This document shows, piece by piece, positions 26,501 to 39,659 of a DNA stretch of 64,000 bases. Origin of the DNA: Dipetalonema caudispina. Lineage: Eukaryota; Nematoda; Chromadorea; Rhabditida; Onchocercidae. The stretch covers positions 124,001-188,000 of the forward strand of contig JABVXV010000096.1 of NCBI GenBank assembly GCA_013365325.1, in the 5' to 3' direction. Within the stretch, counting starts at the first letter, position 1. Every line of letters begins with the position of its first letter. The translations under genes were made by a program, and so were the position numbers. A model generated the notes under the pieces. The model was given only the letters and a program-made list of their open reading frames with translations. It did not search any database and was not told the DNA's origin.

Positions 26501-27127
26501 AATTGTATTCGTCTTGCATTTTTCCCGATGGACAATTAAAGTTATATTATTACTTACATAAGTATTCTTCAAGGCCTGTTTTCTCATAAGGCCTGATTTA
26601 TTGTAATTGTCTTAAAGCCATTTAATGCTAGCATTTTCCAATTCTTCGATCATTTTGAAACAATCACAAATACCTCTTTGATTTTAGAAATGAAGAAAAA
26701 AATAAAAAAAAAAAAAAAAACTAATTTAATATAAGGATATTTTCAAGGAAGCATTAAATGAGAAATTATATCTTAAAAGATAGTCCAAAATAGCAACTAT
26801 AATTATGCTTAACGGAAATGAAAAACAGAAAAAAAAAAATTATTTGTTTAATGCAAAAGGAATACTATGGAAAAAAAAAAAAAAAGCTTTCACAATGATT
26901 CTTATTGAAAAAGAAATAAAACGAATTTTAAAATTAAAGTATAATTGCTTTTCAACATAAAATTATAACATGTTATAAATTTGTCATATGAAATTGTTGT
27001 ATTAAAAGAATTATGAAAAAAATGATAAAAGATAAGAGATGATGCTAACATTTAATCCTATGAACTTTTTGCATTCAAACATCCCGAAGAAATGATTTCT
27101 ATGAGATATAAATGTTTGGTTGATGAT

Positions 27128-27265
27128 AATTTTGATAACGAAAGAATTACATTTTTAAAATAAAATTCTTTCGTTATCAAGATTATTCTAAAAATGTAAT
27201 TTTTTTTTCATTATCAAGATTATCATGTATGACAATTTTGATAATGAATGAATTACATTTTTTAG
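27128..27265. repeat. Cluster of related inverted repeats
   Basis: Perfect 17-base arms at 27132-27148 (TTGATAACGAAAGAATT) and 27164-27180 flank a 15-base loop. A second palindrome has arms TCATTATCAA (27208-27217) and TTGATAATGA (27238-27247). The word GAATTACATTTT recurs after the first left arm and the second right arm, so the two hairpins look like diverged copies of one unit. Confidence 0.75.
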
Positions 27266-28270
27266 ATGGTTTAGCTTAAACAAATTATGAAATAACAAAA
27301 GATTTTAAAGTTCCATACATTACATTATTTAAAAATTAGAAAATTTAAATAGAAATTTTGTTAACGATAAGAGAACAGAAATACCTAATCACAAGAACAA
27401 TTTTACATAGTCATACAACAAGGGAACACGTTTTAACGTCTGAACTGATCAATGTAATCATATTTGATTTAACACAATTCATTCAATCACCAATTCAACA
27501 AATTATATGTCCATTCTTACGCTCTACGTAACGTATCACATTCATTACTCTTCTGTTGTTCCGTAACGCTGATCGCCAATGATTCGTTTAGATTTGTTGT
27601 TGAGCGTAAACTCCAAGAAATTGAGCATACTACGGTATGTATTTGAGAAACAAAAAAAAAAAAAAAAAAAAAAAAAGAAAATAATCATTCCACTTTTAGG
27701 ATATTCAAATATATCTGTCCATCCTAATAATTTATCGATATTCAGATGATAAATTTCAGTTTTAAGCCTATCGGAAAAGTTCCAATTTAAAGGTACCGCT
27801 TAAATAGGCTATCATTCCACATCAATAACAATAACATTGAAAATAATGAGAATATTATTTTTATCGGTTAACTGTCAAAATCTCACATTAAAAGTTATTG
27901 AATTTCTTATTTTGTATTACAATTAAAATTTGTTGCTAACGATTAAAAGAAATGAACAATGAAAGAAAACAATTGAAAGAAACAAGTAATAAATTTAATG
28001 ACAATATTCTAAAATTTCATGTATAGCAGCAATAAATTTAGTCAAAAATTTTTCAATATGACAAATTGTACTCGATTTGAATTGTTTCAATTAATTCATT
28101 TATTTCAAAATATACAGCTAGTTTGATAAAGAAACAAAAAAAAAAAAAAAAAAAAAAAAAAGAAAAGATCAGAATGACAAGTTACTGCATTGTAAAACAA
28201 AGAAATAAAAAAGTATGCTTGAAAAATTGATGTATAGCAATTTTTCATCTTTCTAGCTGTTTTGTTTTTT

Positions 28271-28309
<39 letters not shown>

Positions 28310-30640
28310 CAATGTTAACAATACTTGTTTTATTAGAAATTTAAAAATGAATTTCTCTTTATTGCTTTGTATTATGATTGCATTGTGAAAGAATATATTT
28401 AAAATTTATTAATAGTAAAATTTAAAACAAAAAAGAGGAAGAATTTGGAGTAATTTAGCTTTTTTTTTTTTGATTGTATAAAAATGTTTGAAAATTTTGT
28501 GTTTACTTGAAAAAACTAAAATTTCCTAAATTTATTTTCATTATTTTAAAGTAATTTGATTTTTAATTTTTATGCAACACATTCATGGAGAATTTTTTTT
28601 TTTTTAATTTAATCAATCTTTCTACTTCATTGAGTTTTAAATTTTAAATACGATTTTAACCATCAGTTACATACTTATTATTCATTTTTCTTATTCAGAA
28701 TTAGTTTTCAATTGCTCGGAAAATGAGATATGAAATTGAAACAGAAATTTGATTGTAGCCAATTCTTGTAGTCGAAGCAAGTTTTATTTTAAACATGAAA
28801 GAGTAGAGTCAATATTTCTGAAGACGTGAATAATAACATGGAATTGATCATGCATCACGTAATTTACGTGAGAAGATAACGCAAAAAATACTGTACTTTT
28901 TTATGTTTTTCCGATATTATGGAAATCATTAATTTCTCCAGGTGTATTTTCCAATGTTTTAATTTAAAAATCTAATTTTTATTCTGCATTTTTAATATTA
29001 GTAACTTGAAGTAATAGAAGGGAAGAATGCAACAGAATACAAAACGATAGCTCAATTAAATGCTCATTTAAACTTATACAAAAAAAAAAAATTTGAACGA
29101 ACGGTGACCTTGTGATAAGGGATGATAATAATATTTCAACAATGATAATAGGAAGTGTATTATTTCGTGAATGACAATGCAAATGATTCATAGTAATTTA
29201 CTTTGATTTTAACTGATTAATTAAACGATGAATTTCAAAAATTAGGAATAGAAATTAAATGAAAGGTGAAACATTCAATCACTTATTTTTACAGCACTAT
29301 TATTATTTTTTCTACACGAGAAATATTATTTAAAAAAAAAAAAAAAATTATGCTATAATTTCTTATTATTGTTATAGATCTCAATGTACAGCAATTATGT
29401 TTATTAATGAGAAAATAAAAATTTTAAATTGTAAGGATAAATTTGAAAAGGAAAAATGACTTAATAAAATGATTTGAATATTTTGGTAAATAACAAAGTG
29501 AATTAATTTACTTTTCTTTCAACTAATTTAAATAACGCAATGATTTATTTCATTTCCTTTCAACTAATTTTTCTAAAGAATGAAAAACAAAGAGGCAAAT
29601 AAAATTGCTATCATTTAATCGGAAATACTTTTTTTTTTTTTTTGTGTAACAACGAAAATTAGCTGCCATCATTTCTAACTGTATTTTGAAATCTTGTTGA
29701 TATTTCGAAATTTCATTTAGAAATAAAATAGGCAAAAAATAATAAAATCAAGAATGTTTAACTTTTAGGCATAATAAAATAGAAAAAATGTGCATTGTAA
29801 TATCATTAGTTGATTTTGTGATATTTAAATTACATTTTAATAGTATTTGAAATTCAAATAGAATACTTCAAGTTTCTTTCTTAAAATTTCATCTATTCTA
29901 TATTTTACCATGCAAAAAGTAACCAATGTTTTTTTTTTTTTTGTTACGATTAAAAACCTTTTTCAACTACCTCATAATCCGGCTTAATCAGGATTATGAT
30001 GGTGTAATTCGAAACAAATAAAATTTGATGTTTGTCCAAAGGATAACAACTATTTAAATTATCAATTCCAATTATACTTAATAATAGAATGGATATAAAA
30101 AATTATGAAAACAGTTCAGATATAGGAATAGCACTGCTATTAATATTATTAAAATATCCTGTCTAACAAACTTCAAAACTCAAAATTATTTTGTTCGATC
30201 CGGTATTGGTCAAAAAAAAAAAAAAAAAGAAAAAAAAGTATGTAATTCGATTCCTCTAATATAAATTCGAAGGTTTTCAGGATCCTGTTTGCATTTGTTA
30301 TTTGTCATTTTTGAAGACTAATGCTTAACCAATTTAAAACGAATTATAGATTCCTGAGGAAATTCATAAATATGGAAACGTCAACAAGTTCCTCTTTCAA
30401 TCTCTTCTTATTACAAAACAATTATTATGCTTCAAATTTCTGGAATTTTTTCTTTTTTTTCTTTCCTTTCATTCTAAATTCCATAACAAATGTTATAACT
30501 TCCTTAAACCTATATGATATTTTCTTTCAATAATTTAAAAAAAAAAAAAAAAAAAGTGAAATATCAAAAATTGATATTTAAAAAGATACAACAAAATTAC
30601 AGCTATGTACTTTGATAATACGAGAGGAAGAAATATATCT

Positions 30641-30648
30641 CTTCCACT

Positions 30649-30680
<32 letters not shown>

Positions 30681-30710
30681 CCTATCTCTTTTTCCTTTTC
30701 TCTCTCTTAA
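30641..30710. repeat. CT/GA microsatellite
   Basis: An imperfect polypyrimidine tract dominated by TC dinucleotides in a gene-poor region. Such tracts can bind GAGA-type factors, but nothing else here indicates a promoter. Confidence 0.85.
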
Positions 30711-32812
30711 AATAATGAGCAAATGATACAACTGCAAGAATAATTTCCACAGATTTATGTGTTTTAGTAATATTAACTAAAATGAATTCAGGTTCCTTTT
30801 GCTTCAAACAGATGTCTGTATGAAATGGTTGAAGGTGATGACGAAAAGAGAGGGGAAGTGAAAAAAAGGAAGATAAGATCGAATTAGTCAATTGATTAGT
30901 TAGTTTCTATCATTGTTATGATGTCGAATGACGATTAATCCGTCAGGATGAGAAAAAAAGGAATCGAAATAAATATTCCTTTTTTTTTTTTTTTGTTGTT
31001 GTTGAAGAAGAAATATTTTTCATATTATAATCGATGTAAATTATTTCTTATCATTTTGTTAGGCAAATAAAACATTAATATTTTCTTATTTTAATCTTAA
31101 TTTATTACTTAATCAATTTGTTTTGAAAATTTAACGCATAAATATTGCTAATAATTGAATCAGTAGCAAATTAATTTATCAATTATTGTAACAGCAAAGC
31201 TTGACATTTACTTGATTAGATCGAAAATTAAAAAATCTTCGCAAAAAAAAAAAAAGCTCACATGATGAGAATGAAAATTAAGAAATTATCATTTCAAAAA
31301 AATTTTTTTAAATAGCTAAAATATATTTTCTAATGATTATTTTGCATAATTCATATCATATTTTTTCGTTGATTTTTTGATAAAGTACGGTATATTATTG
31401 GAAAAAGTTGAGCAAATAATTTAATCTTTAAAAATTTTTTGTATATAATTTGATGAAAATGCTTTGCTCTGTTGATTGTAAAAAAAAAAAAAAAAAAAAA
31501 AATTTTACAAATTTAATATTATAGGACGATCAATGAGAATCGTTAGTTTTGTAACAACTGCTCATCATTATTTTTCCTATATGATAAACGATACAGGAAA
31601 ATTATGACAAAAAATTCCACTGTTAATTTATTGGCTGTAAAAATTTTACTATCGGACAAAAAATTTAAAAAGTTTTCCGGAGGAAAAAATTACTGGTAAA
31701 GTATACTTTTCATTCCTTATTGAGAGAAAAGAGTTTTAAAAAGAAAATGTTGAAATTATAAAATGATACTTTCAAATTTGACAAGTATTCATTATCAAAA
31801 ATAATCAAAATATTTATATTGAAATTGCATAATATGAATAAGATTTTTATAGCTTTATACGATTAGTGTTTGAAACTAAAAAAAAAAAAAAAAGTAAGAA
31901 TTTTGATTGGATTCAATTTGTCGTAGTAATAAAAATTTTCTTTCGTATTTCAAATATAATTTTAAGCAATTTTTTTTTTTTTTTTTTTTTTTGCTATATG
32001 AATTAATTAAATTGTAAATAAGTTTTGTGTTAATGTTTATTTTGTAATTTTAAAATATTATTAGCAATCTCATCGTAACGTTTATATCTTTTGATAATAC
32101 AAAACTTTTCGCTTCATCCTTTGCAATTGTTCTACAGTTCAAAAACAATATCTTATAGTATCTTATCTTATCACTATCATACATTACATCTTATCTTATC
32201 AGTATCTTTCAATGAGAAAAATTAATTAACAATTTATTTGCAAATAATTTGTCAGTTCGTAGGTTAAAAGGAAAAATTCTCACAAAGTTTATTTTTCATT
32301 TACTCATTAAGTTATGAATTAGAAAGGTAGAAAGATTTCTTGGATTTTTTTTTTTTTTCCAAAAAATAAAGGATCTTTATTAGTACATGTTAGAAAGGTC
32401 ATTTTTTTATAATTTTCTGGACGATAAAACATTTAATTTATTTGTTGAAAATTGAGAACATTTTTTTTTTTTTTTTTTTTTTGGATTAGTTTATTTTTAA
32501 ATAATTATTTATGGTCAATTTTTGATTCTATCAATAGCATAGTTAAATTAAACTGAACGGATTGGAAAAGGAATTTTTTAAATTATCAATTTGAATAAAT
32601 ATTTAAGATAAAATTTTGAAATTTGACAATGATAATGTAAAAGATGTAATTTTATGCTCATATATTTGATAAGAGATACTTTTGAGTGCAATATTTTTAT
32701 AGCTAAAAATAAGCGACATGTGAATAATTCTCTTTTTTTTTTTCTTTAGTAATTTGGGGACAATTTTTTCATAGCGTATGTCGTAGTTCGCATTTGACAT
32801 TCAATTTCACAA

Positions 32813-33095
32813 CGAGACGGATTGAACTAATTGGTTGAGAGGAAATAGACCGGACTGTACTAGTTGCCAAGAGAAAAGAGAGACCGGACTGGACTAGTTG
32901 CCAAGAGAAAAGAGAGACCAGACTGGACTAGTTGCCAAGAGAAAAGAGAGACCGGACTGGACTAGTTGCCAAGAGAAAAGAGAGACCGGACTGGACTAGT
33001 TGCCAAGAGAAAAGAGAGACCGGACTGGACTAGTTGCCAAGAGAAAAGAGAGACCGGACTGGACTAATTGCCAAAGGAAAAGATATACCGGACCA
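32813..33095. repeat. 34-bp tandem satellite, about seven copies plus decayed edges
   Basis: Units starting with GACCGGACTG begin at 32848, 32882, 32916, 32950, 32984, 33018 and 33052, a strict 34-base period. The central units are nearly identical (one has GACCAGACTG). The first has GTAC for GGAC, and the last has AATTGCCAAAGG in place of AGTTGCCAAGAG. A more decayed unit precedes the array at about 32813-32847 and a partial one follows. It is much more GC-rich than its surroundings and 34 is not a multiple of three, so it is not coding. Confidence 0.95.
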
Positions 33096-33692
33096 GTTAT
33101 ATGAATGGATGTATTATGGAAATGATTCAGGATCCGGGGAGGCTGGATGTATGAGTGAATTGCATTGTATTAATTGAAGAGACGATAGTGATTGCTGAGA
33201 ATTGGGAAATAGCATTATGGTAGGGATTGAGAGATTTTGTAGAAGATCAAAATGATACTATTGTAGCAGTAATGGAAGATGGAAAAGATAACATTAGTGG
33301 TGGAGAAATGATGCAATAATTGGAATTACAAAATAGCACAGGCGAAAGAATTGAAAGAGTTATTAAAATATAGCTTTAGACATTTGGAAATATTTAATTG
33401 GGAGAATTGTTTTGAATTTGTAGAAGTTAAAATGTTGGGTGAATTTTTAATTTTAGATAGCATAAGGTCACTTTAAAATATTTCGAAAAAAAAAAGTTAA
33501 GAAAATTTTCCAAATTAGTTGAACGATTGAAGTTTTTAAAATAGAATTCCTTCATAAATTTGTCAGATGCTAAACATATTTAAAATTTTTTTCTTGAAGC
33601 AGCAAATATCAGCAAGCTTAGTTACTTTATGTGTCTTAATTATTTGCAGCAATCTTTTTCTTTTTTCAATTAATTTTAGACCAAAAGGAAAG

Positions 33693-36600
33693 ATGCATTT
33701 CGTAAAGAAAGTGGCAACAACAAAAGAGCAAGAGATGAAGAAAGAAAAGGAAAGAGCTGAAAAGTTGAAAATTTACTGCAAATTAAGGGATCGAATTTTT
33801 GAGAAACGAACGAAAGGTAATATTTTTTTTGTGTTACTGAATTAACGAATTTATGTTATATCTTTGGTATGTTTAATTTTCTAGAAAAAATTAAGGATGT
33901 TTTATTGTCCATGTTTTACATTGTTAATTTGTTTATGTAGAATTTATATTGAGATAAATTTTCGTAAAATTAACAGCATAATGCATATTATGGCGTTAGA
34001 GTAGCAACGGAGTTTATTCGAAATTTATGCAAAAGAGTTTTTTTTTTTTTTTGTACTGAAAGATCAGATAGTCGGTACTTGTAAAGTAGCCATCAGCAAA
34101 AAATAGATTTCCAGTAGGCAAAGTGAAACGGTACTACTATACCATTTGTTTTGGATTGTTTTTAAATTGAAACCACTGCAAGTTAGGGCTCTCTTTTCAA
34201 TTTGCAAAAACTTTGTGATACTTAATTAGTTTCTCAATTGGTAATTGTTGCAAGATTTTTAAGTATTAAAAAATATGCGTGATTCGATGCGAAGTGCAAT
34301 TTTATAATTCGGATCCCCAAATCTATTTCTAATGAGTTAAAATTGAAACTTTCCAGGTGAATTGGATGAAGAAATGTTATCTCTAACTGCTTCTTTGCTT
34401 GAGAAGAACCCGGATATTTATACATTTTGGAACATTCGTCGCCAAGCGATCAGTTTGCTGTCAAAGGTTGAGAAATTTTATTCATTCAATTTCTCTCACC
34501 ATATGGAAAGTTCTGAGTTAGGAGTGATAGGTAAAATTGTAGTTATGCAGTATTAGCGGAATAAGTTGTTTAATTATCTTAGATATATAAAAACATAGAT
34601 GTTTGATATATAGAAACACAGATGTCATGAAATATGAAAATTTTATGTAGTATCGTATAAAAAAAGTGGTATATGTTTTCCTAAAACTTACGCGGCTCTT
34701 TGTTAAAATATTTGAAAAGAAGTTCTTTGAAGTGTAACATTCTTTAGCAAATGATAGTCAATACAACTGACAATTCATGCGTAAATCGTCAAAGTATTAG
34801 GAAGATTATAATATACTCTGGTAGGAAATAATTATTAAATAGAATAAGAAATAATATTTAAATAGATTATCATAATAAAAAAAGCCATAAAAGGAAATTA
34901 GATTTAAAATACTTGAAGTAGTTTTCTATTTTCAGCTACTTTATTTCAGAAATTATCAGAAGAAAGCGATGACGAAAATATAAATAGAAAGGATCACATG
35001 TTTCGCTCGGAAATGTTACTAACAGAAGCTAGCTTAAAAGTATTTGTTTTATTTAAGTTCACTTTTCAATTATTTCAGTAATTGATAAACACAATTTTTT
35101 TAGGATGACATCGAAGATTTGTCGTATAAAAAGTTGTAGTATTTCATTCCTTTAGACTTCTAATTATACAAAGAGTACTGATTTTTGTTTTTACTCTCAA
35201 AGTTTTATCTGAGTTATTTATTTATTTGATTTCATTTTTACTATCCTACAATTGTAGCCGTTTTGAGGAGACGAATTGAAAATGGAGTCAGTTGTTCTAT
35301 AAGACTGAAATAAAATGTTGTGGACAAAGCTTTATTTGAACTGCAAAGAGTAAATGCTATGAGATCCTCTATCCTTGTTCATTGCAATCAACTGTTGAGT
35401 ACTTTTAAATGTTCTATATTAAGGCAAATTCCAAATCATATTGTGCGTGGTTTCATCGTCTCTGGTGTTTCAAACAATTGTCAAATCCAGATGTGGCGGA
35501 GGAATTAGTAGCTTGTGAGAAATTCCTGAAGTTGGATGGCAGAAATTTCCATTGCTGGGATTATCGACGAGAAGTAGCGAAATTTGGCGCTCATTCAACT
35601 GAAGAAGAACTCAAGTAATAATTAGAATACCATTTAAATTAGATATTAGTGTTAATATACTCCTTTGAAGGTTTGGTTTACGACTATTGTAATTATTTGA
35701 ATTGTTAGTACGAATACACAGATTATTAGATGTTCCCTTCTAGGTGTTTTAAACTTCAGTCAGGGTGTATCTAGGAAATACTAAATATTCTTTTGCACAA
35801 GTAGAAAAATGAAAGAGAAAGGAGGAGAAAATTGTTATCACTAATCAAATTATGCGGCATTCCATAGCCTTATATTCTTGGTAAATCTGGTGCCTCGGTT
35901 TCTTTATTGTTCTATTCCCATTACTCGATTTCTAAATATAGCGGCCTGGTGTTGTTGTCGACAGTGTTAGAACTGAAATTTGAGGGATAAATTTCTTTAA
36001 TTTTCAGGTTTTCTGATAGATTGATCGATGCAAACTTCAGTAATTACTCCTCATGGCATTATCGTGCATCTCTTTTGCCATCTTTATTCCCTGATACTGA
36101 AAAACAGCTAACCGTGAACCGAGAGGCATTGTGTAATGAGTACCGAGTATAATTTATTTATTTATTTATTTTTTTGGAATCGTTTTATAATGCTTGCTGG
36201 ACTTTTGTCTTGAATGTGTCTTTTCATTAAATCCTGTTGTAGACTCATCACACATTGATTTTCATCGATAGTGTAGATTAAAATAAATGATTAAGAGACT
36301 TCCAATAGGAAAACGTTTCATGTGGGTATTACTTCTCTTTGAATGAACAATTATATTCTAGTGATTTAGCAACTTTTCTAAGTCGGATGAGGTTGATTGG
36401 TTGGGATAGTCATTTAAACTGTGTGTGAGCAAATTTTGGTCGTCATTCTTTTCCTCTTTTTTCCAGAGCAAGGTATTTCTTTTTGATTAATGCATTTTAT
36501 GCTTTAAAATAAACTCACATTCATCAACTCAAATCCTGCCCCTTCATAACCTTCATAACTTTGCTATTCGTTGTGTATGCAAGCAATTTGCACTTCTTTA

Positions 36601-38956
36601 TTCATTTTTGTTTAAAAGATATCATGCAGTTTTATTGCTCTTGCTAAGTTTTATTGTTTCAAGAAGCTGGAAAATGCGTTTTTTACGGATCCCGAAGATC
36701 AAAGTGCTTGGATATTCGCTGAATGGCTTTTGCTATCGAACGAAAAGAAAAAGAAATGTAGGTAATTTTAACTGATTACTTCATAAATGGCATCTTAGAT
36801 TTGTATCACTTTCAACTGCTAATCACGAGCACAATCCACCAGCATTTTCCAAACATTTGTTTAGATTTATATTAAATGAAGTATTACTGTTACGCTTATT
36901 AATTATTTATTGAGCAAAATAGAGAAATGACATAGAGGGTTAAATGTCAGAAAAGAGATAAGACACTGAAGTTATATGAGGAAGTAAAATTACATTTTCA
37001 AGATGATGTTGATAATGTCCATTTACTGGGATTGGTATTCGACTTCACTTCGCTCGAATGCAATTCAACCACAGTTTCATATTTATCAGTCACATTTGAC
37101 CACGCAATAAAATTGGCAAGGATATCTGATTTTGTGATTGTAAAGATGAAGAATGGTGATCAGTGGAACCCCATTGCGGTGCGTTGTCTGTAAATATTTA
37201 TTTTCAAGCTTTCAGTTTTGGTTTCAAGTTTTGAAATCCTTTTCAGAAGAAATTTCTCTTTGTTCTTTAATTGTAATTCTTTATTTTTGTCCTCAAGTCA
37301 TCCAAATTTAGAGTTCTGAAATGACGAATCATAGAGCATTTCGTGCTTCTAATTCATATCGATTTGAAGTTGCTGGCGAATTGGCCGAATGTCAATTACG
37401 TCCTTCACTTCGTGAGCCGTATGAGGTCATCGATATGGAACGAGGATATGTTAATTTTGATGAAATTTACCACATTTACCAAATTAAATGCAAGCCAGTG
37501 AGTGAAGCTCGAAGACATATTATTGAAAAACTAATGGATAATTGTCAGGAGCTGCTGAAAGAACTAAAAGTTGAGCAGAAGAAAGAGATTTTGAAGGTTT
37601 GATAATAATTGTATTTTTCTTAAAGCTTGCAAATTTCTAAAATCGAAGTTAGGTTCCATTTATTTGTTTTATTATTTTGGAAATATAATCCACGTTGGGC
37701 ATTGGATACTAAGCCTTGTTCCATATTGTTTTCAGCAGCGTATAAAGCACTTCAGTAGTTATTCATTCATTTTGGAATTCTGAAGAAAACAAAACTCGTT
37801 TAAGTTATTTATATTTAATGGTCACAGCAGGTGTCTCAGATTATAGTTAATTGTTTGGAAAGATTGACTGCCAGCTGTTGTCATTATTTAAAAATTTTTG
37901 CTGCTTAAGTAAGAATATTGTATTAAGCTAAATAGATTTCTTTTGCAGTGGCCACTTCTTACGTATACCTTTGCGATTTTGGAATTAGAACCGATTAAAA
38001 TGCTTTCAACAATTTTGACAAACTTGGAGGAATTAGCTACAAATATTGATCCGCAACGAAGCGAAATGTATGAGGAGATGGCTATGAATCTACGAATTAA
38101 CGAGAAATTACGTCAGAAGTTAGACGATGTGCAGAGGATAGATATTTTATTCAAACAAGTTAATGGTCATTTTGTTGGAGAACTGAAGTTGGATAATTTG
38201 GGTTTGAAAAGGTTTTTTCTTGAAGTTCGACAATTTAAATGAGCAATTTTTAGTATTTAGTAAACAAATTTTTTTTCGTTATTGTTTGCTTATGACATTT
38301 TGAACCAAGATCAAAACCGCGGACGGAAATTATGCAATCGCAGGTTCGCAGGATGGAAAAGTTATGAAAAAAGAAGTTAAAAAGTTTATTCCCATGTTTC
38401 ATGTCGTTTTTAACAATTGTATTTTTTGTTTTAGCATTGACCACTTAAAGTATTTGTCATCATTTATCACACATTTGGATCTTACTGGGAATAAATTCAC
38501 CAGTTTGTGCAGTTTCAAACCTTTTCGGCGTTTAACTTATTTACGACTTCTTGGAAATCCTCTTGCAGGGTTAGTTTTATAGCTTATTTCGATTCTAAAA
38601 TTTGATTCTTCATTGCTGAAAGTAATATCCTACCATATATTAACAAAACGACATTTTAAATGCTGCTGTAGACCAAGCTGTCATATTTAGAAATTTGCAG
38701 TAGTTAATTATTCTAATATTATTTGATATTAATATATGTTCGTTACAGTATTAATTACAATTTAATTTAATTGCAGCAAATTATGCTCCATTCTTTCAGT
38801 TACAAAGGTATCAGTACGTTGCCACGGTTGGATTATCTGGGTGTTATCGAAATGGCCATGAACAATTTGGATACTGAGGACAGCTTTGCACTGGGAAAGA
38901 TTAAAATGCTGGAATTTGAAGGGTCTGGACAACCAGTCAAAATGTGGAAGAAGTAA
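33693..38956 (+). CDS. Rab geranylgeranyltransferase alpha subunit (RabGGTase alpha)
   Basis: Eleven exons join in phase to about 610 residues: 33693-33816, 34357-34466, 34950-35039, 35424-35614, 36008-36146, 36664-36761, 36938-37178, 37312-37596, 37949-38211, 38435-38569, 38800-38956. The protein pairs with a beta subunit to attach geranylgeranyl groups to Rab GTPase C-termini delivered by REP. Evidence is the prenyltransferase-alpha repeats, each with a W-x-x-R-type core: TFWNIRR, SYCAWFHRLW, NFHCWDYRREV, NYSSWHYRASLLP and DQSAWIFAEWLL. The N-terminus MHFVKK resembles mammalian MHGRLK. A middle region (about 252-426) sits where mammals have an Ig-like insert, and a short leucine-rich part (THLDLTGNKF, LRLLGNPLAG) ends the protein. 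The orthologue is C. elegans M57.2. A TTTTAG acceptor at 33679 just before the ATG looks like a trans-splice site. The acceptors of exons 6 and 7 are the weakest calls. Confidence 0.92.
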
Positions 38957-39111
38957 TCTGTCTTAGATATTGTTTTCACTTTTAGTGTATCTGCAAGACG
39001 TAAAGGATAATGTGGACAGACCGATAACCTTTGAAACCGAATTGGCGAATAGATTGTTCAAAGTTTTGCATTGGATGATGAGCTGCTGCTTACATAACCC
39101 TTTTGATTAAC

Positions 39112-39117
39112 AATAAA
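39112..39117 (+). terminator. Candidate polyadenylation signal of the RabGGTase alpha gene
   Basis: A canonical AATAAA about 155 bases after the stop codon, in a 3' flank that is less homopolymeric than the general intergenic DNA. Confidence 0.5.
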
Positions 39118-39659
39118 GACTCGCAACACAGAAATAGTGATGATGAAACAGTTCTGATTTGCTATCATATTTTTCCTCCGTAATGAGTTGTTCAACGATA
39201 AATCGATAAGGGTGTAATAATGATAAGGAATCCTTTAATCGTTTTTGTAAATCTCGTTAAATTTTTACTTCTTCAAATTTTTATTTCGTGCTGAAACAGT
39301 TGCAAGTTGAAGTCTTTCAGATTTGAAAATGTGTTTGAATTTTAGAGCACTTGTTGATTTTTTTTGTCAATTTCAACTTATGTCTAACTTTTGAAACCTT
39401 TCATTAAAGTACACTTTTTATCAGATGATTACATATGTGAATTGTTTGTTTGATTAAAATGTACAATAGCTGTATAAAATGATATATCATGGTTGTTAAG
39501 GTAAGATGTACCCATCTACCATTGTCACCTCATCTCGTCAGAGGAAATGACATCTGTTGTTTTGATAATTCTTTCGCTAAGGTAATGAAAATTGGGATAT
39601 AACATTTCTTAAGGAGATTAAAAATAAACAAAATTAGTGAGTGATATAAGAAGAAAGCT

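Larger units (their letters stand above)
20211..33692. other. Gene-poor region between two divergent genes
   Basis: About 13.4 kb separates the 5' ends of the degenerin (minus) and the Rab prenyltransferase alpha gene (plus). I found no open frame with coding character on either strand. The content is AT-rich unique DNA, long A and T runs (a T-run of about 38 near 28272-28309), a CT microsatellite, an inverted-repeat cluster and a 34-bp satellite. A slightly GC-richer, ACGT-word-rich patch lies near 27520-27640. It could hold distal regulatory DNA or unrecognised non-coding RNA genes. Confidence 0.55.

Noticed and set aside
30235..30262. tRNA T-arm-like word TAATTCGATTCCTC
   Set aside because: No acceptor stem, D-arm or anticodon arm could be built around it.
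35104..35145. Possible extra RabGGTase alpha exon (DDIEDLSYKK)
   Set aside because: It follows an acceptor-like TTTTTTTAG, but joining exon 3 directly to 35424 gives EASLKANSKSYCAWFHR, which matches the family; the extra exon breaks the repeat and the phase.
35320..35423. Open frame DKALFELQR and onward before the SYCAWFHR exon
   Set aside because: It ends in a GTAAAT donor-like site and lacks a phase-compatible acceptor; the family alignment needs no residues here.
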